This document shows, one piece after another, positions 14,352 to 25,400 of a stretch of 64,000 nucleotides of DNA. The first letter of the stretch is position 1. The number at the start of each line of letters is the position of its first letter. The translations under genes were made by a program, and so were the position numbers. Below the pieces are notes generated by a model. That model did no database searches. It saw only the letters and a list, made by a program, of their open reading frames with translations, and was not told where the DNA came from. Origin of the DNA: Variovorax sp. UMC13 (GTDB lineage: Bacteria; Pseudomonadota; Gammaproteobacteria; Burkholderiales; Burkholderiaceae_C); contig NZ_LZZW01000032.1 in the NCBI RefSeq assembly GCF_014170375.1, positions 124,001-188,000 of the forward strand, given 5' to 3'.

Positions 14352-16141
14352 GGCGCACGGCCAGGCTTGGACGGCGCGATGGCGCCGGGCTCGCGCACCG
14401 TGAGGCCGGTGTTGGCGTGCTTGGCGTCGTGCTTGGCGATGGCCGCTTCGGCCGCCACGTCCTCGGCATGGGCGAAGCGGCCCGGCGCGATGCGCACCGC
14501 GCCGATCGACAGCGTGGTGAAGGGAAAGAAGTGCAGCGTGCCGTGCCGGTCCTTGCCCTCGATGCCGCCGGCGTCGCGCGCCGCGTCGTCGTAGAGCCCC
14601 AGGGCCTCGAGATCGAAGTCCTCGATCATGCGTGCGCAGCGGGCCTGCCAGTCCTCGCTCTGGAACAGCACCAGGAAATCGTCGCCGCCGATGTGGCCCA
14701 CGAAGTCGCGGTGCGCGTCGGCATGCTTCACCGCCAGCCGCGCGAGCATGCGGATCATCTCGTCGCCGCGCCAGTAGCCGTAGTGGTCGTTGAAGACCTT
14801 GAAGTTGTTCAGGTCCGCATAGCAGGCGGCGAAGCCCGCATGGCTGGCCAGCAGGCGTTCGATGTGGATGCTGATCGGGATGTTGCCGGGCAGGAAGGTC
14901 AGCGGGTTCGCATGGCGCGCGGCCTCGATGCGCGCCTCGGTCACGGCGCGCACCAGCTGCTCGCCGGTGCCCAGGCCCAGGTAGCGCTTGTCCTCGGTGA
15001 CGATGAAGCCGTCGTTGAGGTAGCGCTGGTCTTCCGACATCAGGATGCCCACCAGCTGCTCGACGTTGTCTTCCAGCTCGACCACGCGCGGGCTGGTGTT
15101 GGCGTAGCCCAGACATGGTTTGCGACCGTGGACTTCGCGGAAGTAGAGCCGTGCGTAGTCGTTCATGAACGACTGCCGGTTGATCAGGGCCACCGGCCGT
15201 CCCTGGTCGACCACCGCCAGCGCATGCAGCTCGGGATGGGCCTGGAACAGGGTCGAGACCTCGTCGATGGGCGTGGCCGGGCCCAGCGTGGGCGCCTGGA
15301 TCACGGCCAGGCTGCGCAGCACGCCGGGCTGCGCCTGCTGCGCCGCATGCGGCATCACGGCGATGCGGCTGTCCTGGATGGCCTCGGCGATGGGCGAGGG
15401 CGCGGCCGCATGCAGCGTGCGCGTGGGGCGGCCGAACAGGTAGCCCTGGCCGTGGTCGATGCCCAGGTCGCGCAGCACCCGCAGGTCCTTGGTGTCTTCC
15501 ACGCCCTCGGCCACCAGGGTGGTGCCCAGCGTGTGGCCGAAGCCGACGATGGTGCGCACCAGCTCGAGGTTGTGCGGCGAGCTCGCGATGCCGTGGGTGA
15601 AGAACTTGTCGATCTTCACGAAGTCCGGCCGCAGCTCGCTCCACAGCCGCAGGTTGGAATGGCCCTCGCCGAAGTCGTCGAGCGCGATCCGCGCGCCGGT
15701 GCTGTGCAGCGCCTTCACCGCCAGCCGCAGCGCGCCCATGTGGCTGGCCGGGCGGTCCTCGGTGATCTCGACCGTGACCGAGCGCGGCGCGATGCCGTGC
15801 AGGGCCAGGGCGCGCTCGAAGCGGCCGGGTGGCGGGCCTTCCATGGCAGCGGCCAGCGCGTCCGAACTCATGTTGAGGAACAGCTGGCCCGGCGCCGTCA
15901 GGCCGCCCCAGTGCCGCAGGATCACGTCGACGCAGTCGAGCTCGAATTCGTCGAGGCAGTCTTCCTCGGCCGCGAGTGCGAGCAGGGCGGCCGGGGAGTG
16001 GAAGGGCGTGCCGATCGGCCCGCGGATCAAGGCCTCGTGGCCGAAGATGCTGCCCTTGCGCAGGTCCACGATCGGCTGGAACACCGGGTACAGCGCCTCG
16101 TTGCGGCGCAGCCGTGCCAGCGTTTTTTCGGACGGATTCAT
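14294..16141 (-). CDS. EAL-CBS-GGDEF cyclic-di-GMP signalling protein
   Basis: The 615-residue protein carries an N-terminal EAL domain with an apparently complete catalytic set: GHEALIRGP, FLNMS, VTVEITED, ALDDFGEGHSNL, FVKIDKFF, VAEGVED and GIDHGQGYLFGRP. A CBS-like pair follows (about 265-400). The C-terminal GGDEF domain has ADLNNFKVFNDHYGY and IGGDDFLVLF; GGDDF differs from the GG(D/E)EF consensus at the fourth residue, so cyclase activity is uncertain. It probably hydrolyses c-di-GMP under control of the CBS/GGDEF part. I chose the start MNPSEKTLAR because sequence upstream is not protein-like. No membrane segment is seen. It lies between cassette 1 and the first giant exoprotein, and its 3' end overlaps fecR-1. 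Confidence 0.9.
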   Translation of the reverse strand: MNPSEKTLARLRRNEALYPVFQPIVDLRKGSIFGHEALIRGPIGTPFHSPAALLALAAEEDCLDEFELDCVDVILRHWGGLTAPGQLFLNMSSDALAAAMEGPPPGRFERALALHGIAPRSVTVEITEDRPASHMGALRLAVKALHSTGARIALDDFGEGHSNLRLWSELRPDFVKIDKFFTHGIASSPHNLELVRTIVGFGHTLGTTLVAEGVEDTKDLRVLRDLGIDHGQGYLFGRPTRTLHAAAPSPIAEAIQDSRIAVMPHAAQQAQPGVLRSLAVIQAPTLGPATPIDEVSTLFQAHPELHALAVVDQGRPVALINRQSFMNDYARLYFREVHGRKPCLGYANTSPRVVELEDNVEQLVGILMSEDQRYLNDGFIVTEDKRYLGLGTGEQLVRAVTEARIEAARHANPLTFLPGNIPISIHIERLLASHAGFAACYADLNNFKVFNDHYGYWRGDEMIRMLARLAVKHADAHRDFVGHIGGDDFLVLFQSEDWQARCARMIEDFDLEALGLYDDAARDAGGIEGKDRHGTLHFFPFTTLSIGAVRIAPGRFAHAEDVAAEAAIAKHDAKHANTGLTVREPGAIAPSKPGRAPYALPSSTMPPGSAVTSRP

Positions 16142-16334
16142 TCGGGGCCAGGCGCTCGCGGTGTCGTCGGTTCGCAAAGGGAAAAGGGCAGACGGATCGC
16201 GTCCGGGTGCAGCATGGACCTGTCGTGTGTCAGCACTGCGACGGCGCGGCGCGCGGCCTGTCATGGCCGGGTCAAGCCCGGACCGAACAATGGCCGCTGC
16301 ACCTGGCCCGGCGCGATTCCTTTGTGAAGTTTTC

Positions 16335-16369
16335 GTGACATGCTGCAGTCGCGTTTCCCCTGTTCTGTC
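16335..16369 (+). promoter_or_regulatory. GTGAC-N8-GTC-N16-GTC promoter candidate of giant exoprotein 1
   Basis: In the 317-base gap upstream of the exoprotein gene, TGAAGTTTTCGTGACA (16325-16340) is identical over 16 bases to the segment at 46413-46428 before tpsB. GTC follows at 16348-16350 and again at 16367-16369, with exactly the same spacing as at tpsB. Spacing and a GTC-containing downstream box fit an ECF-type promoter. The rest of the gap (16142-16334 and 16370-16458) shows no gene. Confidence 0.6.
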
Positions 16370-16458
16370 ATAGCTCCCGTCAGCCACGACATGCCCGCGC
16401 CGGCCAGGCCGGTGGGCGCCGTGGCGCGGTCGAGCCACTGAACACGAACAGGTCATCC

Positions 16459-19400
16459 ATGCAACGCAACACGCCGGTCCAGCGCCACAGGCGCGCATCT
16501 TCCTCCCTGGCCCTTCTTCCAGGCCCGCGCGGTGCCTTCGGGCGGACGCGGCTCAACCCGATGATGCGGGCCGTGGCGGCCCTGCTCACGGCCGGTGCGG
16601 CGATCGGGGCCGCGGGGCCGGCGCAGGCGCAGCGCGCGCTCGGCGCGGCCTGGATGGCGCAGAAGAACCTGGCGCAGGACACCGCCGCAGCCACCGGCCG
16701 CCTGCCCAACGGCCAACTGGCTTCGACGCTCACCAACCCGCTGGCGCAACAGCAGCAGGCCCAGGCGCAGCTGGCGCGTTCGATCGGCAACCTGAACCTC
16801 GCGGCCCGCGGCATCGCGCAGCAGCAGGCGGCCCAGGCCGCGGCGCGCGCGGCGGCGCTGGCCGGCGCCTCGAACGTGCCCGATGGTTTGACCGAGGGCG
16901 GCCTGAAGGTCGACACGAACAGCCTCACGGCCGGTTGGGCCAACGCACAGGCACCGGTGCAGTCCCGCAGCGGCGGCCAGACGCAGGTCACGGTCGCGCA
17001 GACCGGCGCACAGGCGGTGCTCAACTGGGAGACCTTCAACATCGGGCGCGACACCACCCTGAAGTTCGAGCAGCAGCCCAGCTGGGCGGTGCTCAACCGG
17101 GTCAACGATCCGCAGGCGCGGCCCTCGCAGATCCAGGGCCGGATCCAGGCCGAGGGCACGGTGATGGTGGTCAACCGCAACGGCATCGTGTTCTCGGGCG
17201 CGAGCCAGGTCGACACGCGCAACCTGCTGGCCTCGGCCGTCGGCATGAGCGATGCGCAGTTCAAGAAGGGGCTGTTCAGCGAGGCCCAGGGCACGAAGTT
17301 CATCCCCAGCCTGGCCAACGACCTCGCGACCACGGCCAGCAGCTTCAGCCACGCCGCGGCCACCGGCGACGTGGTGGTCGAGGCCGGCGCGCGCCTGCAG
17401 ACCCACCAGCCGGTCAGCGTGACCGAGGGCGGCGGCTACGTGATGCTGCTGGGCCGCGAGGCGCGCAACGCTGGCCAGATCGTCACCGCGTCGGGCCAGA
17501 CCGTGCTGGCCGCGGGCGATGCCTTCGTGATCCGCCGCGGCATGGGCACCGAGGCCAACCAGAGCGCGACCACGCGCGGCAACATGGTGGGCACGCTGCG
17601 CCAGGACGGCTCGGCCGCGGGCCTGGCGCTCAACACCGGCCTGCTCCAGGCCGCCACCGGCGACATCACACTCACCGGCCACACGGTGCGCCAGCAGGGC
17701 GTGGCGGTGGCCACGACCTCGGTCAACGCGCGCGGCACGGTCCACCTGAACAACGCCGAGGGCGACACCGAGGGCCGGGTGCTGCTCGAGCGGGGCAGCG
17801 TCAGCGCGGTGCTGCTGTCCGATGCCGTGGGCACGGCGCTGGACGCGCAGCGCGATGCGCTGCTCAAGGACTCCGACAAGGCCGGCGACGGCGTGCAGCA
17901 CCGGCGCGACCAGTCGCTGGTGCTGATCGACAGCGCGGGCGCGGTCGACTTCCGCGCCGACTCGCTCACGCTGGCCACCGGCGGCGAGGTGATGGTGAAG
18001 GCGGCGCGCACCGAGGTGGCCGGCGGCGCCGCCATCGACGTGTCGGGCGCGGTGGGCGTGCGGGTGGCGATGGAGGCCAACAACGTGCTGGTCAACGCGC
18101 AGGGCAACGAGCAGCGCGACGCGCCCGTCAACCGCGACGACAAGCGGCTGAACAACAAGAACATCTGGGTCGACCGGCGCGACCTGGTGTTCGTGCCGGC
18201 GGGCACCCAGGGCTACGAGACCGACCGCTGGTACACGGCCGGCGGCCTGCTGGAGGTCGGCGGCTACCTGGGCATCACCGGCCACGGCGTGGGCGAGTGG
18301 ATGGCGCAGGGCGGCACGGTGCAGTTCGCGGGCGGCAGCCTGGCCACCCAGGCGGGCAGCCTGATCAACCTGGCCGGCGGTTCGCTCGACGTGCAGACCG
18401 GCTACGTGAAGCAGACCTTCCTCAAGGGCGCCGACGGCCGTCTCTACAACGCCTCGCGCGCACCGGGCGACCTGCTCTACACCGGCGTGTACCAGGGCTT
18501 CGAGTCCGCGCATGCGCGCTGGGGCGTGAGCGAGCACTACGCCAGCCCGCTGATCGCGCCGGAGCGCCGGCTGGAGAGCGGCTACACCGTGGGCCGCGAT
18601 GCGGGCCGGCTGATCGTCGCCACGCAGGCCGCGGCGCTGGAAGGCGCCATCGACGGCGCCACCTTCCAGGGCGCGCGCCAGACGCGCGCGCGCGACACCG
18701 TGCTCGATGGCTACCAGCAGGCCCAGACCGCGGTGGCACGCGGCGCGCAACTGGTCGTGGGCATGCACGCGCCGGTCTACGACAGCGGCACGAAGAACCT
18801 GGCCTACGTGCCCGGCGCCGTGGCCGCCACCGTCACGCTGGGCGGCGCGCCGGGCGCGGGCATCCACCTGGCGGCCGACTGGCTCCAGGCCCAGCACCTG
18901 GGCGTGCTGCGGGTGCATGCCACGGGCAGCATCGTGGTGGGCGATGCGCTGTCGGTGGCGCCGGGCGGCGAGATCGTGCTGCATGCGCACGACGTGCAGG
19001 TGAACGCCGACCTCGGCGCGCGCGGCGGCAGCATCGTGCTGGGCAACGTGGTGAAGAAGCTCGCGGGCAGCAGCGGCTGGCTCGACAGCGCGATCGCCGC
19101 CGCGCCGGCGGCCGCCGGCCCCGCGCGCACCGTGGTCGCCGAGGGCGTGCGGCTGGACACGCGCGGCCTGTGGTCCAACCTCGCGCTCGACCCGAACGAC
19201 GTGCATGCGCTGCCCTACCTGAACGGCGGCAGCATCCGCATCCACAGCAGCGGCGAGGTGGTGGTCGCCCAGGGCGCGCTGCTCGACGCCTCGGCGGGTG
19301 CCGTGCTGCGTGCCAACGGCAGCCAGGCCGGCGGGCGCGGCGGCGACATCGCGCTGCTGGCCGACGGCCTGGCGGCCAGCGGCGGCAGCGGCGCCGTGCC

Positions 19401-22400
19401 GGGCCGGCTGGTGCTGGGCGGCGAGCTGCGCAGCCTGGGCGCCAAGGGCGGCGGCACGCTGCGGCTGCAGTCCGGCGGCGCGGTCGTGATCGGCGGGCAG
19501 GTGCCCGGCGGCGACGGTCGGCTGCCGGCGGGGCAGGCCTCGCCCGTCGACCTGATCGCGCAGGACGCCTTCACCATCGCCGCCGGCGCGGTGCTGCCGG
19601 CCGACTACCGCTACACGCGCACCCGGGCCCTGCCCGGCGAGGTGATCGGCGCGCAGCCCCTGATCGGGCCCGCTTCGGCCGTGACGCTGCACGCGGACTG
19701 GGCCCTGCCGAAGGTGCTGGGCAGCAGCGATTCGTACACCGTCCAGACCCAGTCCGGCGCCGCGTTCACGGTGTTCGGGTGGACGTCCTCGCCGCCGACC
19801 CTGCCCGCGGGCACGGTGATCACCGGCATCACCACGGCGCTCGGCGGCTTCCCCCTCACCTACGGCGTGCCGGCCGACGTGTTCCCGCAGGGCCTGCCGA
19901 TCCAGCCCACGGCCGCCGTGATCAAGGCCGGCACGGTGGCGGCCGTCGAGGCCGGCTTCGCGGCCGGCACCCGCATCGTCGCCGGCTTCAGCCTGGCGCA
20001 GGACCTGGCGGTGGTGCGCCCGCTGCAGCTCGATGCCGGCCTGTTCCGCTCGGGCTTCTCGCGCTACGAGATCACCGGCCACCAGAGCCTGGCGGTGGCC
20101 GCCGGCGCCGACCTGCGGGTCGAGATGCCGGTGCTGCGGCTGGACCCGGAGGCGGCGCGCACGCGGGCCACGGGGGCGGACCCCGCGGGCCTGCTGTCGG
20201 CCTGGCTGCCCGACGAATTCACCGCCGATCCCGTGCGGCGCCAATTGCAGCAGCGCCAGGGCGCCGACCTGCAGCTCAACGCGGGCTACGGCGTCGGCTC
20301 GCTGGCCACGCTGACCGTGGCGCAGGGCGCGCGCATCGAGGTGGACGCGGGCCGCGCCATCGGCCTGCGCAGCAACGGCCAGGTCATGGTCGACGGCACG
20401 CTGCGCAGCGCGGGCGGGCGCATCGACTTCGGGAACTTCGGCTACGGACCGAGCGGCGCCTCGTCCGTCGGCCATGACCGCTCGATCTGGATCGGCGAGC
20501 ATGCCGTGCTGGACGTGTCGGGCGCGGCGCACGTGGCAGTGGACGCCAAGGGCCGGCGCTACGGCACGGTGCAGGGCGGCGGCAGCATCCAGGTCGGTGG
20601 CAGCTACAACGCCGACGCGACCTTCGCCGACGGCGTGGACGCCTTCATCGTGGTGCGCCCCGGTGCCCTGCTGGACGCCTCGGGCACGCAGGCCGTGCTC
20701 GACCTGCCGGACCTGGGCCGCACGGACCTGGCATCCAACGGCGGGCTGATCCACCTCAACAGCTTCAACGGCCTGTTCGTGGACGGCACGCTGCGCGCCT
20801 CCGCCGGCGGCGCGGGCGCGGCCGGTGGCACGCTGGCGCTGGTGCTGGAGGCCCCCAACTACGCCGAAGCCAGCCACCCCGATGCACGGGTGCGATCGCT
20901 GCGCGAATTCACGCTGGGCCAGCAGCAGGGCGACAGCGTGCTGCCGGCCGGCCTGCTGCCCGGCCGCGCCAGCGCAACCCTGGCCTACGGCCACGGCCGC
21001 CTGGGCGTGGACCGGGTGCAGGCCGGCGGCTTCGACAACCTGTCGCTGCTGGTCAACGGCGTGCTGAGCTTCGACAGCCCGGTGAACCTGGCCATGGACC
21101 AGAGCCTGCGCCTGACGGCGCACAGCTTCAGCCTGGCCGAAGGCAGCAGTTCGGGCGCGCGGGTGTCGCTGGCCGCGCCCTATGTGCGGCTGGCCGGGGC
21201 CTCGCGCGTGCAGCGCGACAAGCACATCATTCCTGGCTCGGCCACGTCCGGGCGGCCGGTGCCGATCGCGGATTCGCGCCTGCTGGTGGATGCGGGCCTG
21301 CTCGACGTGTTCGAGGCCGCGGTGTTCGGCAGCTCGATCAACCTGGCCCAGATCACGGGCAACGTCAGCGTGCAGCGCGCGGGCTTCGACACCGTGGAAC
21401 TGCGCAGCGCCGGCGACCTGCGCATGCTGCGTCCGCTGGTGCGCGACCGCACCGTGGTCGACACCGCCGGCGACCTGCTGCTGGTGGCCAGCCAGATCTA
21501 TCCCGCCACCGGCGCCCTCGGTGAATTCCGGGCGCAGGAGGTGGGCCGCGGCCTGCGCATCGAGCGCACCGGCGATGCGCTGCCGCCGGTGCCGTACGCG
21601 GCCTTCGGCTCGCTGGTCTTCCTGTCCAGCCGGATCGAGCAGGGCGGCGTGCTGCGCGCGCCGCTGGGCAGCATCGTGCTGGGCAAGATCGACGTCGGCG
21701 ACAACCCCGCCACCCACAGCGTGCTGCTGCGCGACGGCAGCCTGACCTCGGTGAGCGGTGCCGGCCTGCGCATGCCCTATGGCGGCACCAAGGACGGCCT
21801 GACCTATGTGTACGACGGCAAGGACGTGGTCTACCGCGGCCTGGGCGGCGGCTCGGTCGTGAACCTGATCGGCGACCGTGTCGACGTGCAGCAGGGGGCG
21901 GTGATCGACCTGTCGGGGGGCGGCGACCTCCTGGGCGCGGCCTTCCTCTCGGGCCGCGGCGGCTCCACCGATGCGCGGCTGAACCCGCTGGTGCAGGTCA
22001 AGCCCTCGGGTGCCTTCTTGCTGCCAGGCCTGGCCACCAATCCGGTCTACGCGATCGTGCCGGGTGCGCAGCCCGGCGCCGCGCCGCTGGCGGCCGAGAA
22101 GGGCGCCGGCGACCCCGTGGTGGGACGCCAGATCACGCTCGGCGCGGGCGTGCCGGGCCTGCCGGCCGGCACCTACACGCTGATGCCCTCTTCCTACGCC
22201 CTGCTGCCCGGCGCCTTCCGGGTGGAACTCAACGGCCTGGCCGCCAGCGCCATGCCGCACGGTGCCACCGCGGCCATGCGCAACGGTTCCTTCAGCACCG
22301 CCGGGCAGCTGAGCATCGCCGGCACGCCGCTGCGTGAGGTGCTGGCCACCCCGGTCATCCTGACCCCGGCCGACACGGTGCGCAGCTATTCGCAGTACAA

Positions 22401-25400
22401 CGAGACCGGCTATGCCCGCTTCGGCCTGGACTGGGTCGCGCGCGACGGTGCGCCACGGCCCCTGCTGGAGCGCGACGCCAAGCGCCTGCGCATCGACATG
22501 GGCACGCGCCCGGCCGAAGGCAAGGGGCTGGAGATCGCGGCCGGCACGGTGCGCAGCCAGCCGGCGGCCGGCGGCTTCGGCAGCGAGCTGGTGCTGGGCG
22601 CGCTCGGCAGCGGCGGCGCCATCGAGATCCTGGCCCCGGGCCAGGCGCCCACCGCCGGCTTCGCCGGGGTCTCGGTGCGTGCCGACATGCTCAACGCCGT
22701 GGGTGCCAGCACCCTGGCCATCGGCGGCGCGCCCGGCTCGACCTTCGAGAGCGAGCGCAACACCCAGAATGCGCGCAACGTGAGCTTCGGCACGCCCTAC
22801 TCGGTCAGCGGCAGCATCGTGCTGCGCGCAGGGGCCCGGCTGGAGGCCGCGCAGGTCTTCCTGGCGACCGGGCAGAAGGCGGGCGGCATCGTGCTCGAGC
22901 AGGGCGCCGGCATCCACACGCTGGGCCACGGCGCCGTGTCCTGGGATTCGACGCACGGCTACATCTTCGACCCCGGGCAGGTGTCGCTGCTGGCGGTGTC
23001 CAACGGCTGGCTCGACGTGCTGGCGCCGACCGAAAGCACCGACACCCGCTTCGGCGCGGGCCGGATCCAGATCGGCCAGTGCGTCGGCAGCGCCAACTGC
23101 CGGGGCGACACCACGCTGTATTCCAGCGGCACCATCACGGCCGCCACCACCAACAGCTTCGAGCTGGGCGACTCGGTGCGCTACGGCGCTCGCAACCTGG
23201 TGCTGGCCGTGGGCGGCATCAACGTGGGCAGCGCCGAGGCGCTGGCGCGCGCGCGCAACGACGGAGCGCTCACGCCGGGCCTCACGCTCAACCAGCAGGT
23301 GCTCGACCGGCTGGTCCGCGGCGACACCCGCACCGGCGCGCCGGCGCTGGAGAACCTGGTGCTGGCCGCCAGCAACGCGGTCAGCTTCTACGAATCGGTG
23401 AAGCTCAGCACGCTGGACGCGAACGGCAAGTCCTCGCTGGCCCAGCTGGTGCTCACCACGCCGGCCGTGTACGGCCACGGCCAGGCCGGCGACGTGGCGC
23501 GCATCGAGACCGACAGCTTCGTCTGGAACGGCTCGGCCCTGCCGCCCGGCGGCGTGGTCACCGGCGGCCCCGGCACTGGCAGCAGCCAGCTGGTGATCGA
23601 TGCGCGGCAGATCGAGTTCGGCTACGGCGCGCAGACCCAGCCCAAGACCGTGCTCTCGCACGACCGGCTGGCGCTGGGCTTCGCCGCGGTCGAGCTCAAC
23701 GCCAGCGAGCGCATCACCGCCAACCACCGGGGCTCGCTCGCGGTCTACCAGTCGCAGGGCGCGTGGGACGACGCGGCCAAGGCCTTCGGCTACAGCGGCG
23801 GCGACCTGCGGCTGCGCGCGCCACTGATCACCGGCCACGCCGGCTCGGTCAACGCGATCCGCGCCGGCGGCAGCCTCAGCGCCACCGCGCCCGCGGGCCG
23901 CGCGGCGGCCGCGCCCGACAACGCCGCGCTGGCCTCGGCCCTGGGCGCCGAGCTGTCGCTGGACGCCGGTGCCGGCCTGCTGATCGACACCGCCGTGCTG
24001 CTGCCCAGCGGCAAGCTCACGCTCTCGGCGCAGGGCAACGTGCAGCTGGCCGACGGCGCCCGGCTCGACCTGGCCGGCCGCCGCATCGACTTCTTCGACC
24101 TGCCCAAGTACAGCTGGGGCGGCGAGGTGCGGCTGGAGAGCCGCGGCGGCGACGTGCTGCAGGCGGCCGGCTCGCGCATCGACCTGTCGGCGCAGTACAA
24201 CCGCGCCGGCCGGCTCGGCGCCGTGGCGCTGGAAGGAGCCCAGGGCACGGTCGACCTGCGCGGCACGCTGCTGGGCCAGGCCAGCGGCCACTACGACGCG
24301 GGCGGCACGCCGGTGCCCTATGCCGCGGGCTTCGTGGACATCCGCGCGCAGCACATCGCCGACTTCGCCGGCCTGAACGCGCGCCTCGGCGACGGCGGCG
24401 TGGTCGGCGGCCGCAGCTTCCAGCTGCGCCAGGGCGACCTGGCGATCGGCGACGAACTCAAGGGCCGCGAGATCAACGTCTCGGTGGACCACGGCAGCCT
24501 GCGGGTGCACGGCCGCATCGATGCCAGCGGCGAGCAGGCCGGCAGCATCCGCCTGGCCGCGAAGCAGGGCGTGACGCTGGACGGCACGGCCGTGCTCGAC
24601 GCCAGCGCCAGCGTGCTGCGCCGCGACAGCTACGGCCAGGCGATCGACGCGCCCAACCGCGCCGTGATCGAGATCGACGCGGGCGAGGGCCTGCTGCGCA
24701 TCGCCGGCGGCGCGCGCCTGGACCTGCGCGTGGCGGGGGCCACGCAGAAGCACGGCACGGTGGCGCTGAACGCGCCGCGCGTGGGCGCCAACGACGTCGC
24801 CATCGACGCGGCCGGCCCGGTGGCCATCGAGGGCGCCCGGGCGATCCACGTCAACGCCTTCGTCACCGACCACGGCGCCGCGCCGGGCACCGAGGCCACG
24901 GTGGACGGCAAGAGCTACCAGGTGATCGACCAGGCCTACCTGGACCGCCTGCACGCGGCCAGCGATCGCTTCATCGATGCCGCGCTGGCCAACGGCGCGC
25001 TCATGGACGGCCGGCTGGCCGGCCTGCGCGCGCACGCCGACGCCTTCCACCTGCGCCCGGGCCTGCGCATCGTGGCGGACACGGCCGTCAACCCCGACGG
25101 CAACCTGCACCTCGACGGCGACATCGACCTCTCGGGCCACCGCTATGCCAGCGTCAACCCGCACACGCCGCGGAGCGCCCGCTATGGCTCGGGCGAGGCC
25201 GGCGCGCTGGTGATCCGCGCGCAGGGCAACCTCGAGGTCTACGGCAGCCTCAGCGACGGCTTCGACGGCTCGCGCCTGTCGCTGGGCGCGACGCCCGACG
25301 ACAAGGGCTGGTTCCTGCCCGCCGGCGTGACGGCCTTCGGTGGCGACGTGGTGATCCCGCATGCCGGCTTCGTGACGCTGGACACCGGCACCGAGTTCGC

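Noticed and set aside
16365..16383. Pho-box-like repeat before exoprotein 1
   Set aside because: The half-sites are 12 instead of 11 bases apart and the second one is imperfect; kept only as a hint.
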